Below, piece after piece: positions 40,455 to 48,283 of a stretch of 64,000 nucleotides of DNA; positions within the stretch are counted from its first letter, which is position 1, and each line of letters begins with the position of its first letter. Position numbers and translations under genes: made by a program. Location of the stretch: the NCBI GenBank assembly GCA_965214115.1, contig CBDCAU010000003.1, forward strand, positions 1 through 64,000, read 5' to 3'. The notes beneath the pieces are model-generated. The model saw only the letters and a list, made by a program, of their open reading frames with translations. It did not search any database and was not told the DNA's origin. Source of the stretch: Owenweeksia sp965214115. Its GTDB lineage: Bacteria > Bacteroidota > Bacteroidia > Flavobacteriales > Schleiferiaceae.

Positions 40455-41474
40455 TTAGATAAACGGATCGGTGGAGTTAATTTTTTCGCGCAATTGATCC
40501 AGCTTGTGGCGCATTTTCAGAAAAAACCGATTCCGCTCTTTTTCGGAAGCATCACTTATCAAAGATGATTTTTTACACTGTCCTTTTAGATAGTCAGTGA
40601 TTTCATTGGTGAGATTTATATCGCTGGTACTGAAATAGTTGACTCCTGCGTATGGGATGAAATAAATTTTTTGCCCCGTGGGGAATTCCGCCAAGAGATG
40701 GTTGTCCATCAGCAAAATTTCGTGGTAATACATTTTGTAATTCGCGCTGCTATCTATTTCGTGCTGGCTGCTGTGGGATTTCCCCCCGCGCGTTACTTGG
40801 TGGAAAATCAGCTTGGTCATTTCTTGGAATTCATCGCAAATCTGCAAGGCTTCCGCACGATTTTTTAAAAGGCCCGCTTCGTAATAATACGCGATTTGGT
40901 TCACCAAACTGAGCACGGTGGAGTCGTTCCAAATTTCTATGGAATGGATGCGCGAATAGGCTTGCCATTGCCGCAACGCAATGTCCGTCAATGATTTAGG
41001 AATCTGTTCCAGCCCAAGGTACGCCCCGTTGATTTTTTCGATATGGTAAACGGACTTCAACCAGACAAAAATCTTGAACGCCGCCAGTTTCGGAAAAGCA
41101 AACTGGTAAAACACCGGGATGTCCTTGGCGGAATAAGTGAGCAGGTGATTTGGGATTCCTTCGATGTATTCCAGTTGTTCGAGCGAGCGGCGTTGGTAGT
41201 TTTCAAAATCTTCGAGGGTTTTGATGAATGGCTGTTTGTTGAAAATCGCGGACTGGTCGCTCTGCCCCGCGATTTCGCTCAGCGGGATGCGGTATTTTTT
41301 GGCCAATAAAATGGATTCGTCCAAAGTAAGCGCCGTTTCGCCGCGCAGTCTTCGGTAGGCAGAGTCGCGGCTCACGTTCAGAAGTTCCATTAATTGCTGC
41401 GCCAGCGGCTCTTCGCTTTCGGTGGCCAGTTGGATTCTTTCCATCAAAACGGATTGCGGGCTGTGTTTTTTCAT
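40455..41474 (-). CDS. HTH transcriptional regulator (XRE-like N-terminus)
   Basis: 339 residues from the ATG at 41474 (MKKHSPQSVLMERIQL). The N-terminal ~70 residues form a helix-turn-helix: LAQQLMELLNVSRDSAYRRLRGETALTLDESILLAKKY, similar to Bacteroidota regulators that have a lambda-repressor-like DNA-binding start and a long helical sensor. The remaining ~260 residues are mainly helical with many aromatics and no recognised ligand domain. It faces away from a 116-bp tandem repeat array and the beta-barrel gene at 42207, which it might control; that is conjecture. Confidence 0.75.
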   Translation of the reverse strand: MKKHSPQSVLMERIQLATESEEPLAQQLMELLNVSRDSAYRRLRGETALTLDESILLAKKYRIPLSEIAGQSDQSAIFNKQPFIKTLEDFENYQRRSLEQLEYIEGIPNHLLTYSAKDIPVFYQFAFPKLAAFKIFVWLKSVYHIEKINGAYLGLEQIPKSLTDIALRQWQAYSRIHSIEIWNDSTVLSLVNQIAYYYEAGLLKNRAEALQICDEFQEMTKLIFHQVTRGGKSHSSQHEIDSSANYKMYYHEILLMDNHLLAEFPTGQKIYFIPYAGVNYFSTSDINLTNEITDYLKGQCKKSSLISDASEKERNRFFLKMRHKLDQLREKINSTDPFI

Positions 41475-41524
41475 TGCAATAGTTTTAAAAACCGCAGCAG
41501 GCGCGGTTATTTTATTAGACCAAA

Positions 41525-41996
41525 GTTTTATTTTCATCAACCGCGGCGGTCGCGGAGGGCCGCGACGCGAGTCGGGTTATCTAAAAAAACTTATCATTTC
41601 TATAAGACGATAATCGCTGCGCCCCTCCGCGCTCTTCGCGTTTTTATCTTCATCGATCGCGGCGGTCGCGGAGGGCCGCGGCGCGAACTAGGTTATCAAA
41701 AAAAAACTATCATTTTCATAAAACAAAAATCGCTGCGCCCCTCCGCGCTCTCTGCGGTTTTATTTCCATCAACCGCGGCGGTCGCGGAGGGCCGCGGCGC
41801 GAACTGGGTTATCAAAAAAAAATCACCATTTCTATAAGACAAAAATCGCTGCGCCCCTCCGTGCTCTCCGCGGTTTTATTTCCATCAACCGCGGCGGTCG
41901 CGGAGGGCCGCGGGGCGAACTGGGTTATCAAAAAAAAACTATCATTTTCATAAAACAAAAATCGCTGCGCCCCTCCGCGCTCACAGCGGTTTTATT
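41525..41996. repeat. tandem array, four copies of a 116-bp unit
   Basis: The core GCGGCGGTCGCGGAGGGCCG begins at 41543, 41659, 41775 and 41891, exactly 116 bases apart. Each unit also has GGTTATC, an A-run, TATCATTTTCATAA and CGCTGCGCCCCTCCGCGCTC; the two GC-rich blocks (CGGAGGG and CCCTCCG) are complementary and could pair. Units differ by a few bases. Frames run through the array without plausible protein. The flanking 41997-42206 holds no gene and an AT-rich leader. Confidence 0.92.
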
Positions 41997-42206
41997 ATTA
42001 TGATAATCATTACAGCGGCTCATACGCAATTTTTCGCAATGCAAAATACTGAAAATTGCGATAATCCGTAAAAAAGTTTTACTACAAGACGAATTTTCGC
42101 GCAACGTGCCATAAATCGCTTTCTCTAAAATTCATTGGTAAAATTCAGTTCTCCAACCGTAAAAATGCGCCATTCATTTGCTGCGAATTATAAAAATTCT
42201 ACAGCT

Positions 42207-42740
42207 ATGAAAACGAAAACAATGATTTTGACTACGTTGGCCAGCGCATTTTTCTACAATGCGAACGCCCAGCAACCTCCGATTATCACGGACACGGAAA
42301 CGCCCATCGTAAGACCGCTGAAGCTGGACGGGCCGCGGCTCGGCGCTACTTTTTTGCCGGGGCTTTCCAGCAGTTTTGAAGACGAATACGGTTTTGAGGT
42401 CGCGCCCGTCATCACCCAGTTTGGCTGGCAATTCGAGTGGCGCTATTTTGAATCGGAAGACGGCGGTGCGGGTCTTTTTGAATTGGTGCCGCTGGTCGGC
42501 GGATTTGAGCAAGGGTTGTTTTTGCCCAGCCTCAACGCGCTCATCGGCTACCGCACCGGCAGTGGTTTCGAAATTGGCTTCGGCCCTAATTTGAGCATTG
42601 CGGGAGCGGGCGCCACCTTCGCCATCGGCCACACGTTCCAAAGCCAGTATATGAATTTCCCCGTGAATTTTGCGGTGGTGCCCAACCAAGAAGGCGTGCG
42701 GTTTACCCTGTTGTTTGGCTTCAACAAAAGGTCGCGATAA
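42207..42740 (+). CDS. secreted outer-membrane-type protein of unknown function
   Basis: 177 residues from the ATG at 42207, with a signal peptide (MKTKTMILTTLASAFFYNANAQ). The mature part is glycine- and aromatic-rich with alternating strands: RLGATFLPGLSSSF, QFGWQFEWRYFE, GFEIGFGPNLSIAGAG and the final VRFTLLFGFNKRSR, consistent with a small beta-barrel. The earlier in-frame start (42135) is rejected because it would hide the signal peptide. A terminator follows at 42813. It lies next to the 116-bp repeat array. Confidence 0.72.
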   Translation: MKTKTMILTTLASAFFYNANAQQPPIITDTETPIVRPLKLDGPRLGATFLPGLSSSFEDEYGFEVAPVITQFGWQFEWRYFESEDGGAGLFELVPLVGGFEQGLFLPSLNALIGYRTGSGFEIGFGPNLSIAGAGATFAIGHTFQSQYMNFPVNFAVVPNQEGVRFTLLFGFNKRSR

Positions 42741-42812
42741 TCAAGGTATTCTCTCTTTTCTGATTTTTGAAAAGCTCTGAAAAATAGAGTGAGTAGTTAG
42801 TTGAGTGCTTCA

Positions 42813-42846
42813 GCGGCTCGCGCTTTCCGGCGCGGGCCGTTTTCGT
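42813..42846 (+). terminator. terminator after the secreted protein gene
   Basis: Stem CGGCTCGCGC / GCGCGGGCCG (one G-U) with loop TTTCCG, followed by TTTTCGTT. It separates the plus-strand gene from convergent dsbD. Confidence 0.8.
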
Positions 42847-42852
42847 TGAAAA

Positions 42853-44961
42853 TCACTCCTCAAACGCCGAAACCCCACGCTCCAGCCAGTCGATAAATTT
42901 TGGAATATCGGGATCGTAAGCCGTGGTTTCAATCAGCGGCACTTTGCTTTCGTGATTGATCATCACATACTGGGGCTGGCTATTGCTTTGGTAATGCTCC
43001 ACTTGGAATTCGCTCCATTTATTGCCGATGGTCTTGATTTTTTTCCCCGTTATGTCCGATACATATTGCTCATTGTCAGGCAGTTTAGTCCGTTCATCCA
43101 CATAGAGGGAAATCAAGACAATGTCATCTTGCAAAATTTCCAGAACGCGGGGATCGCTCCAAACCTGCTCTTCCATCTTGCGGCAATTTACGCAGGCGTG
43201 GCCGGTAAAATCCAGCAAAATCGGCTTGCCCACTTCCTTGGCGTATTCCAATCCGGTCTCAAAATCGTGGAAACAATTGAGCCGGTGCGGGCAATGGTCG
43301 GGGTCGGCGCCGTCGGGAATTTCCTTGGCCACCGAAGAACTGGCAACTACCGGAGTACCAAAACCGCCCGGCGATTCGGCGTAGTGCATCGGCGGGGGAA
43401 AACCGCTAATCAATTTCAGCGGCGCGCCCCAAAGCCCGGGTACCAAGTACACCACGAAAAACAGCGACGCGATTGCCATTAACAGCCGGAACACCGAAAC
43501 TTTTTCCAATTTGCTATCGTGCGGCATTCTAAAACCGCCCAAAAGGTAAAGGGTGGTGAGCGCGAAAATTGCGATCCAAATGGCGATGAACCATTCCCTT
43601 TTCAAAAACCCCGCTTGCCAAACCAGATCGGCGTTGCTGAGGAATTTGAACGCAAACGCCAGTTCGATAAATCCCAAAAAAACCTTGACGGAATTGAGCC
43701 AGCCGCCGCTTTTGGGCAGCGAATTGAGCCAGCCCGGAAAGGCTGCGAAAAGCGTGAACGGCAAGGCCAGCGCCAATGAAAATCCGAACATCCCGACCAG
43801 CGGTCCGCGCGCGCTGCCCGCCGCCGCTTCCACCAGCAAAGTGCCGATAATGGGGCCGGTGCACGAAAACGAAACCAGCGCCAAGGTCAATGCCATAAAG
43901 AAAATTCCGAGGATGCCGCCCTTGTCTTCGCCGGCGGTGGTTTTATTGACCCACGAGCTGGGCAGCGTGATTTCGAACGCCCCGAAAAAACTGATGGCAA
44001 ACACCACCAGCAAAAGGAAAAACGCGATGTTCACCCACGGGTTGGTCGAAAAAGCGTTCAGCGAATCCGACCCGAAAATGACCGTGATCAACCAGCCCAA
44101 AAGGGTGTATAAAATCACGATGGACGCGCCATATAATATAGCGTTGGTCACGCCCTTTGCGCGGGTTTTGCTGGTTTTGGTGAAAAAACTCACCGTCAGC
44201 GGAATCATCGGGAAGACGCAGGGCGTGAGTAAAGCCGCGAACCCGCCCAAGAAGCTCAGGATAAAAATCGTGATGAGCGAGCGCGATTCCTTTTTGGGTT
44301 CGGTCGGTGTAATCGTTGCAACATCTTGGTTTTCAGTCGTATCGCTCTGTATTGAATCTTGATTGTCCGCTGCGGCGTAATCAATCTCCTCGGACTCTTC
44401 GTCCACGCCGGGCGCGATGTCACCCGCGTCCATACTTTGGTCTTCAGGTGTTTTTTGGGAGTTGGTTTCTTCTTTTATTTGGGATTTTGGGTCAGGCTTT
44501 TTCGGCGCTCCTTTCAAATCGAAACTCAAATCGAGCCATTCCGGCGGCAAACATTTGGAATCGTCGCACACCATAAAACTCAGTTCGCCCGTGATTTTGA
44601 ACGGTTTTTCGGATAAGATTTTCACCCGCTGCGAAAACGTGACCTTCTCCGCGTGGTAGCTGATTTCGCCAAAATTGACGCTGTTTTCTTCAATCGGTTT
44701 CGGCTCCTTCAATCCCCCAATCAATTCATAATCTTTTGATTCTTTGAAAGTTACCTCGGTGGGAAGGCCGGTGGCTTCGGGCGGCAAATCTTTGGAATAC
44801 ACGTGCCAGCCCTCGTCGATGGTGGCGGTCATCTGCAAATCCGCCTCGGTGTCAGAAATACGTTTCACGGCGTATTTCCACTTGACGGGGTCGAGAACTT
44901 GGGCTTGTAAATTATTGAAAATCAATACGCTGACCAGCGCAAAAAGAAACTTGTTCATCAA
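42853..44961 (-). CDS. dsbD: thiol:disulfide interchange protein DsbD
   Basis: 702 residues. A signal peptide (MMNKFLFALVSVLIFNNLQAQ) is followed by an N-terminal DsbD-alpha-like immunoglobulin domain (about 25-150) with CDDSKCLPPEW. An acidic Gln/Asp-rich linker leads to eight membrane spans (about 230-520) containing GGFAALLTPCVFPMIPLTVSFF and SFSCTGPIIGTLL, the two membrane cysteines. A C-terminal thioredoxin-like domain has HACVNCRKMEEQVW (CxxC). It carries electrons from cytoplasmic thioredoxin to periplasmic thiol proteins and cytochrome c maturation. It is full length, and tilS starts just upstream in the same direction. Confidence 0.93.
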   Translation of the reverse strand: MMNKFLFALVSVLIFNNLQAQVLDPVKWKYAVKRISDTEADLQMTATIDEGWHVYSKDLPPEATGLPTEVTFKESKDYELIGGLKEPKPIEENSVNFGEISYHAEKVTFSQRVKILSEKPFKITGELSFMVCDDSKCLPPEWLDLSFDLKGAPKKPDPKSQIKEETNSQKTPEDQSMDAGDIAPGVDEESEEIDYAAADNQDSIQSDTTENQDVATITPTEPKKESRSLITIFILSFLGGFAALLTPCVFPMIPLTVSFFTKTSKTRAKGVTNAILYGASIVILYTLLGWLITVIFGSDSLNAFSTNPWVNIAFFLLLVVFAISFFGAFEITLPSSWVNKTTAGEDKGGILGIFFMALTLALVSFSCTGPIIGTLLVEAAAGSARGPLVGMFGFSLALALPFTLFAAFPGWLNSLPKSGGWLNSVKVFLGFIELAFAFKFLSNADLVWQAGFLKREWFIAIWIAIFALTTLYLLGGFRMPHDSKLEKVSVFRLLMAIASLFFVVYLVPGLWGAPLKLISGFPPPMHYAESPGGFGTPVVASSSVAKEIPDGADPDHCPHRLNCFHDFETGLEYAKEVGKPILLDFTGHACVNCRKMEEQVWSDPRVLEILQDDIVLISLYVDERTKLPDNEQYVSDITGKKIKTIGNKWSEFQVEHYQSNSQPQYVMINHESKVPLIETTAYDPDIPKFIDWLERGVSAFEE

Positions 44962-44967
44962 TTTGAT

Positions 44968-46296
44968 TTAGAAAAGTCGCACAAAATAAACGCTTTCCGT
45001 GCTATCTACAATTTTAAAATGTTCGGAAATGCGTCCGTCATTCAGCCAAACGATCTCGCCATCCGATTCCAACAGCCAAGTATTTTCCTTTTGGAACTTG
45101 TTGTATTTCAGGTCAGTAAAGTAGTCGCTCAGCTTTTTGGAGCCACTCATTCCCAAGGGCGAAAAGCGGTCGCCTATTTCCCATTTCCGCAATTTTAACG
45201 GAAATTTAAGTTTATCAAAATCCAGCGCCGCCGAGCCTTTTTCATTCTTTAAAATAAAATCCTTTTTGGGAATTTTTTCAAAAGAAATTGGAATGGGGTT
45301 TTGAATCGCAACTTCTTCTTTATCAATAAAATAAACCGCCGACTGGCTTTTCTCTTTCTTTCTTAAAATGAAATTTCCACGGTCAAAAATCACCTCGTGC
45401 TTTTCGCTTTTAAACGATTTTCCTTCGCTGGGATTTTCATCCAAAATTTTAAAAAGGGAACGCCAATCAAAATTTCCTTGCGGCTGCAACCAATGCCGTA
45501 AAACCGCCCGTCCGGATTCCGAATTTTCAATCTTTGTTAGCGACAAGATTTCCGAATCTTCTATTTTCTCAATCAAAGAATCCAATTTTTCTTTGATAAG
45601 ATTTTCAAAAAAAACCCGGTCGTCAGCCAGCCATTTTTGCGATTGGTAGAAACTACTGGAAAAATTGGGGAAGGTGTTTTTAAAACTCTCTAAAACATTG
45701 TGCCTCAAAAAATTGCGCTGGTAATCGTCTTTGGAATTGGTGGCATCTTCGTGAAATTGCACTTGATTTGTTTCAGCAAAATCCAAAATTTCTTCTTTGG
45801 AACACAACCAAAGTGGCCGCAAGATTTTATCGGTTTTTGGTAAAATTCCCGCCGTACCTTTCAAACCCGTGCCGCGCCCCAAATTCAAAAAAATCGTCTC
45901 CAAAACATCATCGGAATGGTGCGCGGTAACCAAATAATCGAAATTTCCCTTTTTCAAAATTTCATCAAAAAAACTGTAGCGTAGCTCCCGCGCCGCCATT
46001 TGGATGGAAATTCCGTTTTCCTCCGCAAAATTTTGCGTATCAAATTTTTTTGAAAAAAAAGAGACCGAATGTTCCGCGGCCCAGTTTTTCACGAAATTTT
46101 CATCGGCTCCGGAATCCTTGCCGCGTAACTGAAAATTACAGTGCGCCAATGCAAAATTTCGATTTTGTAAACGCAGAATTTCGGCCAAGACCATACTGTC
46201 CACCCCGCCGCTGCAAGCGAGCAAAATTTTGTGCTCTTTGTTGTTTTTCAGGAAGTTATGGAAAAATTTAGAGACTTGGTGGGCGGGGTTTTTCAT
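44968..46296 (-). CDS. tilS: tRNA(Ile)-lysidine synthase
   Basis: 442 residues from the ATG at 46296. N-terminal PP-loop ATP pyrophosphatase domain with LACSGGVDSMV (P-loop at about residues 28-34), AHCNFQLRG and VTAHHSDDVLETIFLNLGRGTGLKG. A middle TilS domain follows, then a C-terminal TilS-C domain (GDRFSPLGMSGSKKLSDYF...). It adds lysine to C34 of the CAU-anticodon tRNA-Ile, changing its decoding to AUA, and is essential. A TTG seven codons upstream is in frame but weak. The stop is six bases from the dsbD start, so the two genes are probably cotranscribed. Confidence 0.95.
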   Translation of the reverse strand: MKNPAHQVSKFFHNFLKNNKEHKILLACSGGVDSMVLAEILRLQNRNFALAHCNFQLRGKDSGADENFVKNWAAEHSVSFFSKKFDTQNFAEENGISIQMAARELRYSFFDEILKKGNFDYLVTAHHSDDVLETIFLNLGRGTGLKGTAGILPKTDKILRPLWLCSKEEILDFAETNQVQFHEDATNSKDDYQRNFLRHNVLESFKNTFPNFSSSFYQSQKWLADDRVFFENLIKEKLDSLIEKIEDSEILSLTKIENSESGRAVLRHWLQPQGNFDWRSLFKILDENPSEGKSFKSEKHEVIFDRGNFILRKKEKSQSAVYFIDKEEVAIQNPIPISFEKIPKKDFILKNEKGSAALDFDKLKFPLKLRKWEIGDRFSPLGMSGSKKLSDYFTDLKYNKFQKENTWLLESDGEIVWLNDGRISEHFKIVDSTESVYFVRLF

Positions 46297-46313
46297 TGAA
46301 AAAAAAAGAAATT

Positions 46314-46550
46314 TCAAACCTCATCCAAAATCCTAAAAAATTCCTCGCGGCTCATCCCTAAAGTTTCCAAATTGCTGCGTATGATGCCAGGCGGTACTGG
46401 GCTTTTGTGAGCTTGAACTACTACGGAACGTGTGCAATCGGGACAAGTATAAATCAGGTGGCTGCCTTTCGTTCTGGAATGTTCGCAACCTATGTGCAGC
46501 AAGAATTTTTTGTATTTCTTGAGCTGGATGTTCCGAAAATGCTTGGCCAT
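46314..46550 (-). CDS. HicA-family toxin with extra cysteines
   Basis: 78 residues from the ATG at 46550 (a TTG five codons earlier is possible). The HicA double-stranded RNA-binding-like fold is clear: KKYKKFLLHIG, then the catalytic histidine in KGSHLIY (H31), strand SVVVQAH, and the family ending PVPPGIIRSNLETLGMSREEFF. Unusual: C22-x-H24 and C36-PD-C39 around the catalytic strand could form a zinc site not normally present. HicA proteins cut mRNA; the HicB-like antitoxin is encoded directly upstream. Confidence 0.82.
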   Translation of the reverse strand: MAKHFRNIQLKKYKKFLLHIGCEHSRTKGSHLIYTCPDCTRSVVVQAHKSPVPPGIIRSNLETLGMSREEFFRILDEV

Positions 46551-46561
46551 TGGCTTCCTTT

Positions 46562-46954
46562 TCAAGAAAATTTAAAGGCTTGATTGCGCAATTTGACGTC
46601 GGGCAGGGAGAAAATTTCTTTGGTGGAATTTAGGCTGACGATGCTATCCCACGAGGGCTGCGATGCTTTTAAGATTTTTTCTTTCTCTCTTTTTTCGATA
46701 GTCCATCCATACTTTTCCAGCTCTGAAATGAACGTGCCTTTGTCCAAGGTAAATTCCACAAACTCTTGCAGGGTAAGTTGAAAACTGTCCTTGGCTTCGG
46801 CCTCGTCATCGCCAGCTCCCACTACGTTTAAGGCGGGTGCGTGATAAATATGGTAGCCTTCTTCATCTTGATAATAAAAAATCAGCAAATCATCAAAAAC
46901 CACATTGGATGGCTTCGTCAGCGTGGCGGAATCCATAAGAAATTGAACCATCAT
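46562..46954 (-). CDS. HicB-like antitoxin
   Basis: 130 residues. The central part has the HicB pseudo-RNase H pattern: DDLLIFYYQDEEGYHIYHAPALNVVGAGDDEAEAKDSFQLTLQEFVEFTL, i.e. strand-strand-(substrate-like loop)-helix. The C-terminus (about 95-130) is polar without an obvious HTH, so DNA binding is uncertain. It precedes a HicA toxin gene by 11 bases, but the order is reversed from the classic hicA-hicB. TAAATTTG at 46969-46976 is a good promoter element 15 bases before the ATG. Confidence 0.75.
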   Translation of the reverse strand: MMVQFLMDSATLTKPSNVVFDDLLIFYYQDEEGYHIYHAPALNVVGAGDDEAEAKDSFQLTLQEFVEFTLDKGTFISELEKYGWTIEKREKEKILKASQPSWDSIVSLNSTKEIFSLPDVKLRNQAFKFS

Positions 46955-46968
46955 TTTTGACTTTTCTA

Positions 46969-46976
46969 CAAATTTA
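46969..46976 (-). promoter_or_regulatory. -7 promoter element of the HicB-HicA pair
   Basis: TAAATTTG on the minus strand, matching TAnnTTTG, 15 bases before the antitoxin start. Confidence 0.5.
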
Positions 46977-47002
46977 ACCTAAAATTTTCTCGCTGAATTT
47001 TC

Positions 47003-48283
47003 CTACCGCAAACAATCCAACAACCCCGCCACCTTCAACAAGCATTCTTCATATTCTTTTTCCGCCTCGCAATGCACGGTGATGGCGCTGCCCACCCGCG
47101 CGGCAAGAAACTGGTTTTCAGCGTTGTAAAGCAAACTGCGAATCACCACATTAAAATCGAAATCGCCTTTGGGCGTGATGTAACCGACCGCTCCGGCGTA
47201 GAGATTCCGTGCAAAATTTTCGTGTTTTTCGATGAGGTTCATCGCGCTGATTTTGGGCGCGCCCGTCATACTGCCCATCGGGAAAGTGGTTTTTAACAAA
47301 TCGGTAATCGTATAGTTTGCAGCGAGTTGGGAGGAAACGGTCGTCACCATCTGGTGGACGGTTTCGAAAGTTTGGACACCGAAAAGTTCGTCCACTTTTA
47401 CGCTGCCGATTTCGGCGGTGCGGCCCAAATCATTGCGCACCAAGTCCGTAATCATCACGTTTTCAGCGCGTTCTTTTTCGCTGGTGCGGAGATTTTTTTG
47501 GGACAGTACATCTTGTTCGGAATCTTTAAACCGCGCCGCTGTGCCTTTCATCGGTTGGGAAATGATTCTTTGTCCGGTTTTTTGCAGGAATCTTTCCGGC
47601 GAGACACACATCAAAAAGTGGTCTTTATTTTTATAAAAAACAGAAAAAGGGGCTTTCGCTTTTTGATTCAATTTATCAAAAACTGAAAGGGGTGAAAATT
47701 TGAAATTTTTATCTAAAACCGTATTCCACTCAATGCAGTAATTTATCTCATAAATATTTCCATAATGCAATTCATTTTTCAGGGAATCTACTTTTTGCAA
47801 ATATTCTTGTTTGAAAGTTTGTGGATTGAGTTCAATCTTTTTATTGTCAAAAGATTGCGGAGAATCATTTTTTTCTAAATAGTTTAAAAAATCAGTTTCG
47901 TTTTGAAAACCATAATTTTCTAAAAAGAGACCTTCTTTATTTTCATACAAAACAAACCGAGGAATAAAAAAGCACAGTTTTGGAAAATTTATTTCGTTGG
48001 GATTCTCAGATTTGAGGTTCTCGATTTCATTTTTTAAATCATAGGAAAAATGGCCAAAACACCAATCTTTATTTTTATCTAAAAAGGATTGAAAATCGGT
48101 AAAATAATTATCGGAAGGCTGAAACACTTTTTTTGCGTCCCAAGCGGCCAGCCATTTGAACTTAGAATGCTGGTTTGGATGATGATGGGAATCCAGAAAA
48201 ATACCGAATTCACTCGCCGCGCAGAGTGCCAAAGCCTTCTCTTTCAGATGGGGGGATTGGATTTGGAAACAGGCGCGCTTCAC
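47003..48283 (-). CDS. pabB: aminodeoxychorismate synthase component I
   Basis: 426 residues of the chorismate-binding family. The C-terminal ~260 residues hold the catalytic signatures: EINYCIEWNTVL, FLMCVSPERFLQ, SQPMKGTAARF, VMITDLVRNDLGRTAEIGSV, TTFPMGSMTGAPKISAMNLIEKHE and YAGAVGYITPKGDFDFNVVIRS. The short N-terminal region and the GSMTGAPK form favour PabB over TrpE. It makes 4-amino-4-deoxychorismate for folate. The start overlaps the stop of the hybrid kinase by four bases (ATGA). No pabA or pabC is seen nearby. Confidence 0.88.
   Translation of the reverse strand: MKRACFQIQSPHLKEKALALCAASEFGIFLDSHHHPNQHSKFKWLAAWDAKKVFQPSDNYFTDFQSFLDKNKDWCFGHFSYDLKNEIENLKSENPNEINFPKLCFFIPRFVLYENKEGLFLENYGFQNETDFLNYLEKNDSPQSFDNKKIELNPQTFKQEYLQKVDSLKNELHYGNIYEINYCIEWNTVLDKNFKFSPLSVFDKLNQKAKAPFSVFYKNKDHFLMCVSPERFLQKTGQRIISQPMKGTAARFKDSEQDVLSQKNLRTSEKERAENVMITDLVRNDLGRTAEIGSVKVDELFGVQTFETVHQMVTTVSSQLAANYTITDLLKTTFPMGSMTGAPKISAMNLIEKHENFARNLYAGAVGYITPKGDFDFNVVIRSLLYNAENQFLAARVGSAITVHCEAEKEYEECLLKVAGLLDCLR

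Noticed and set aside
41525..41996. CRISPR array
   Set aside because: 116-bp near-identical tandem units without unique spacers.
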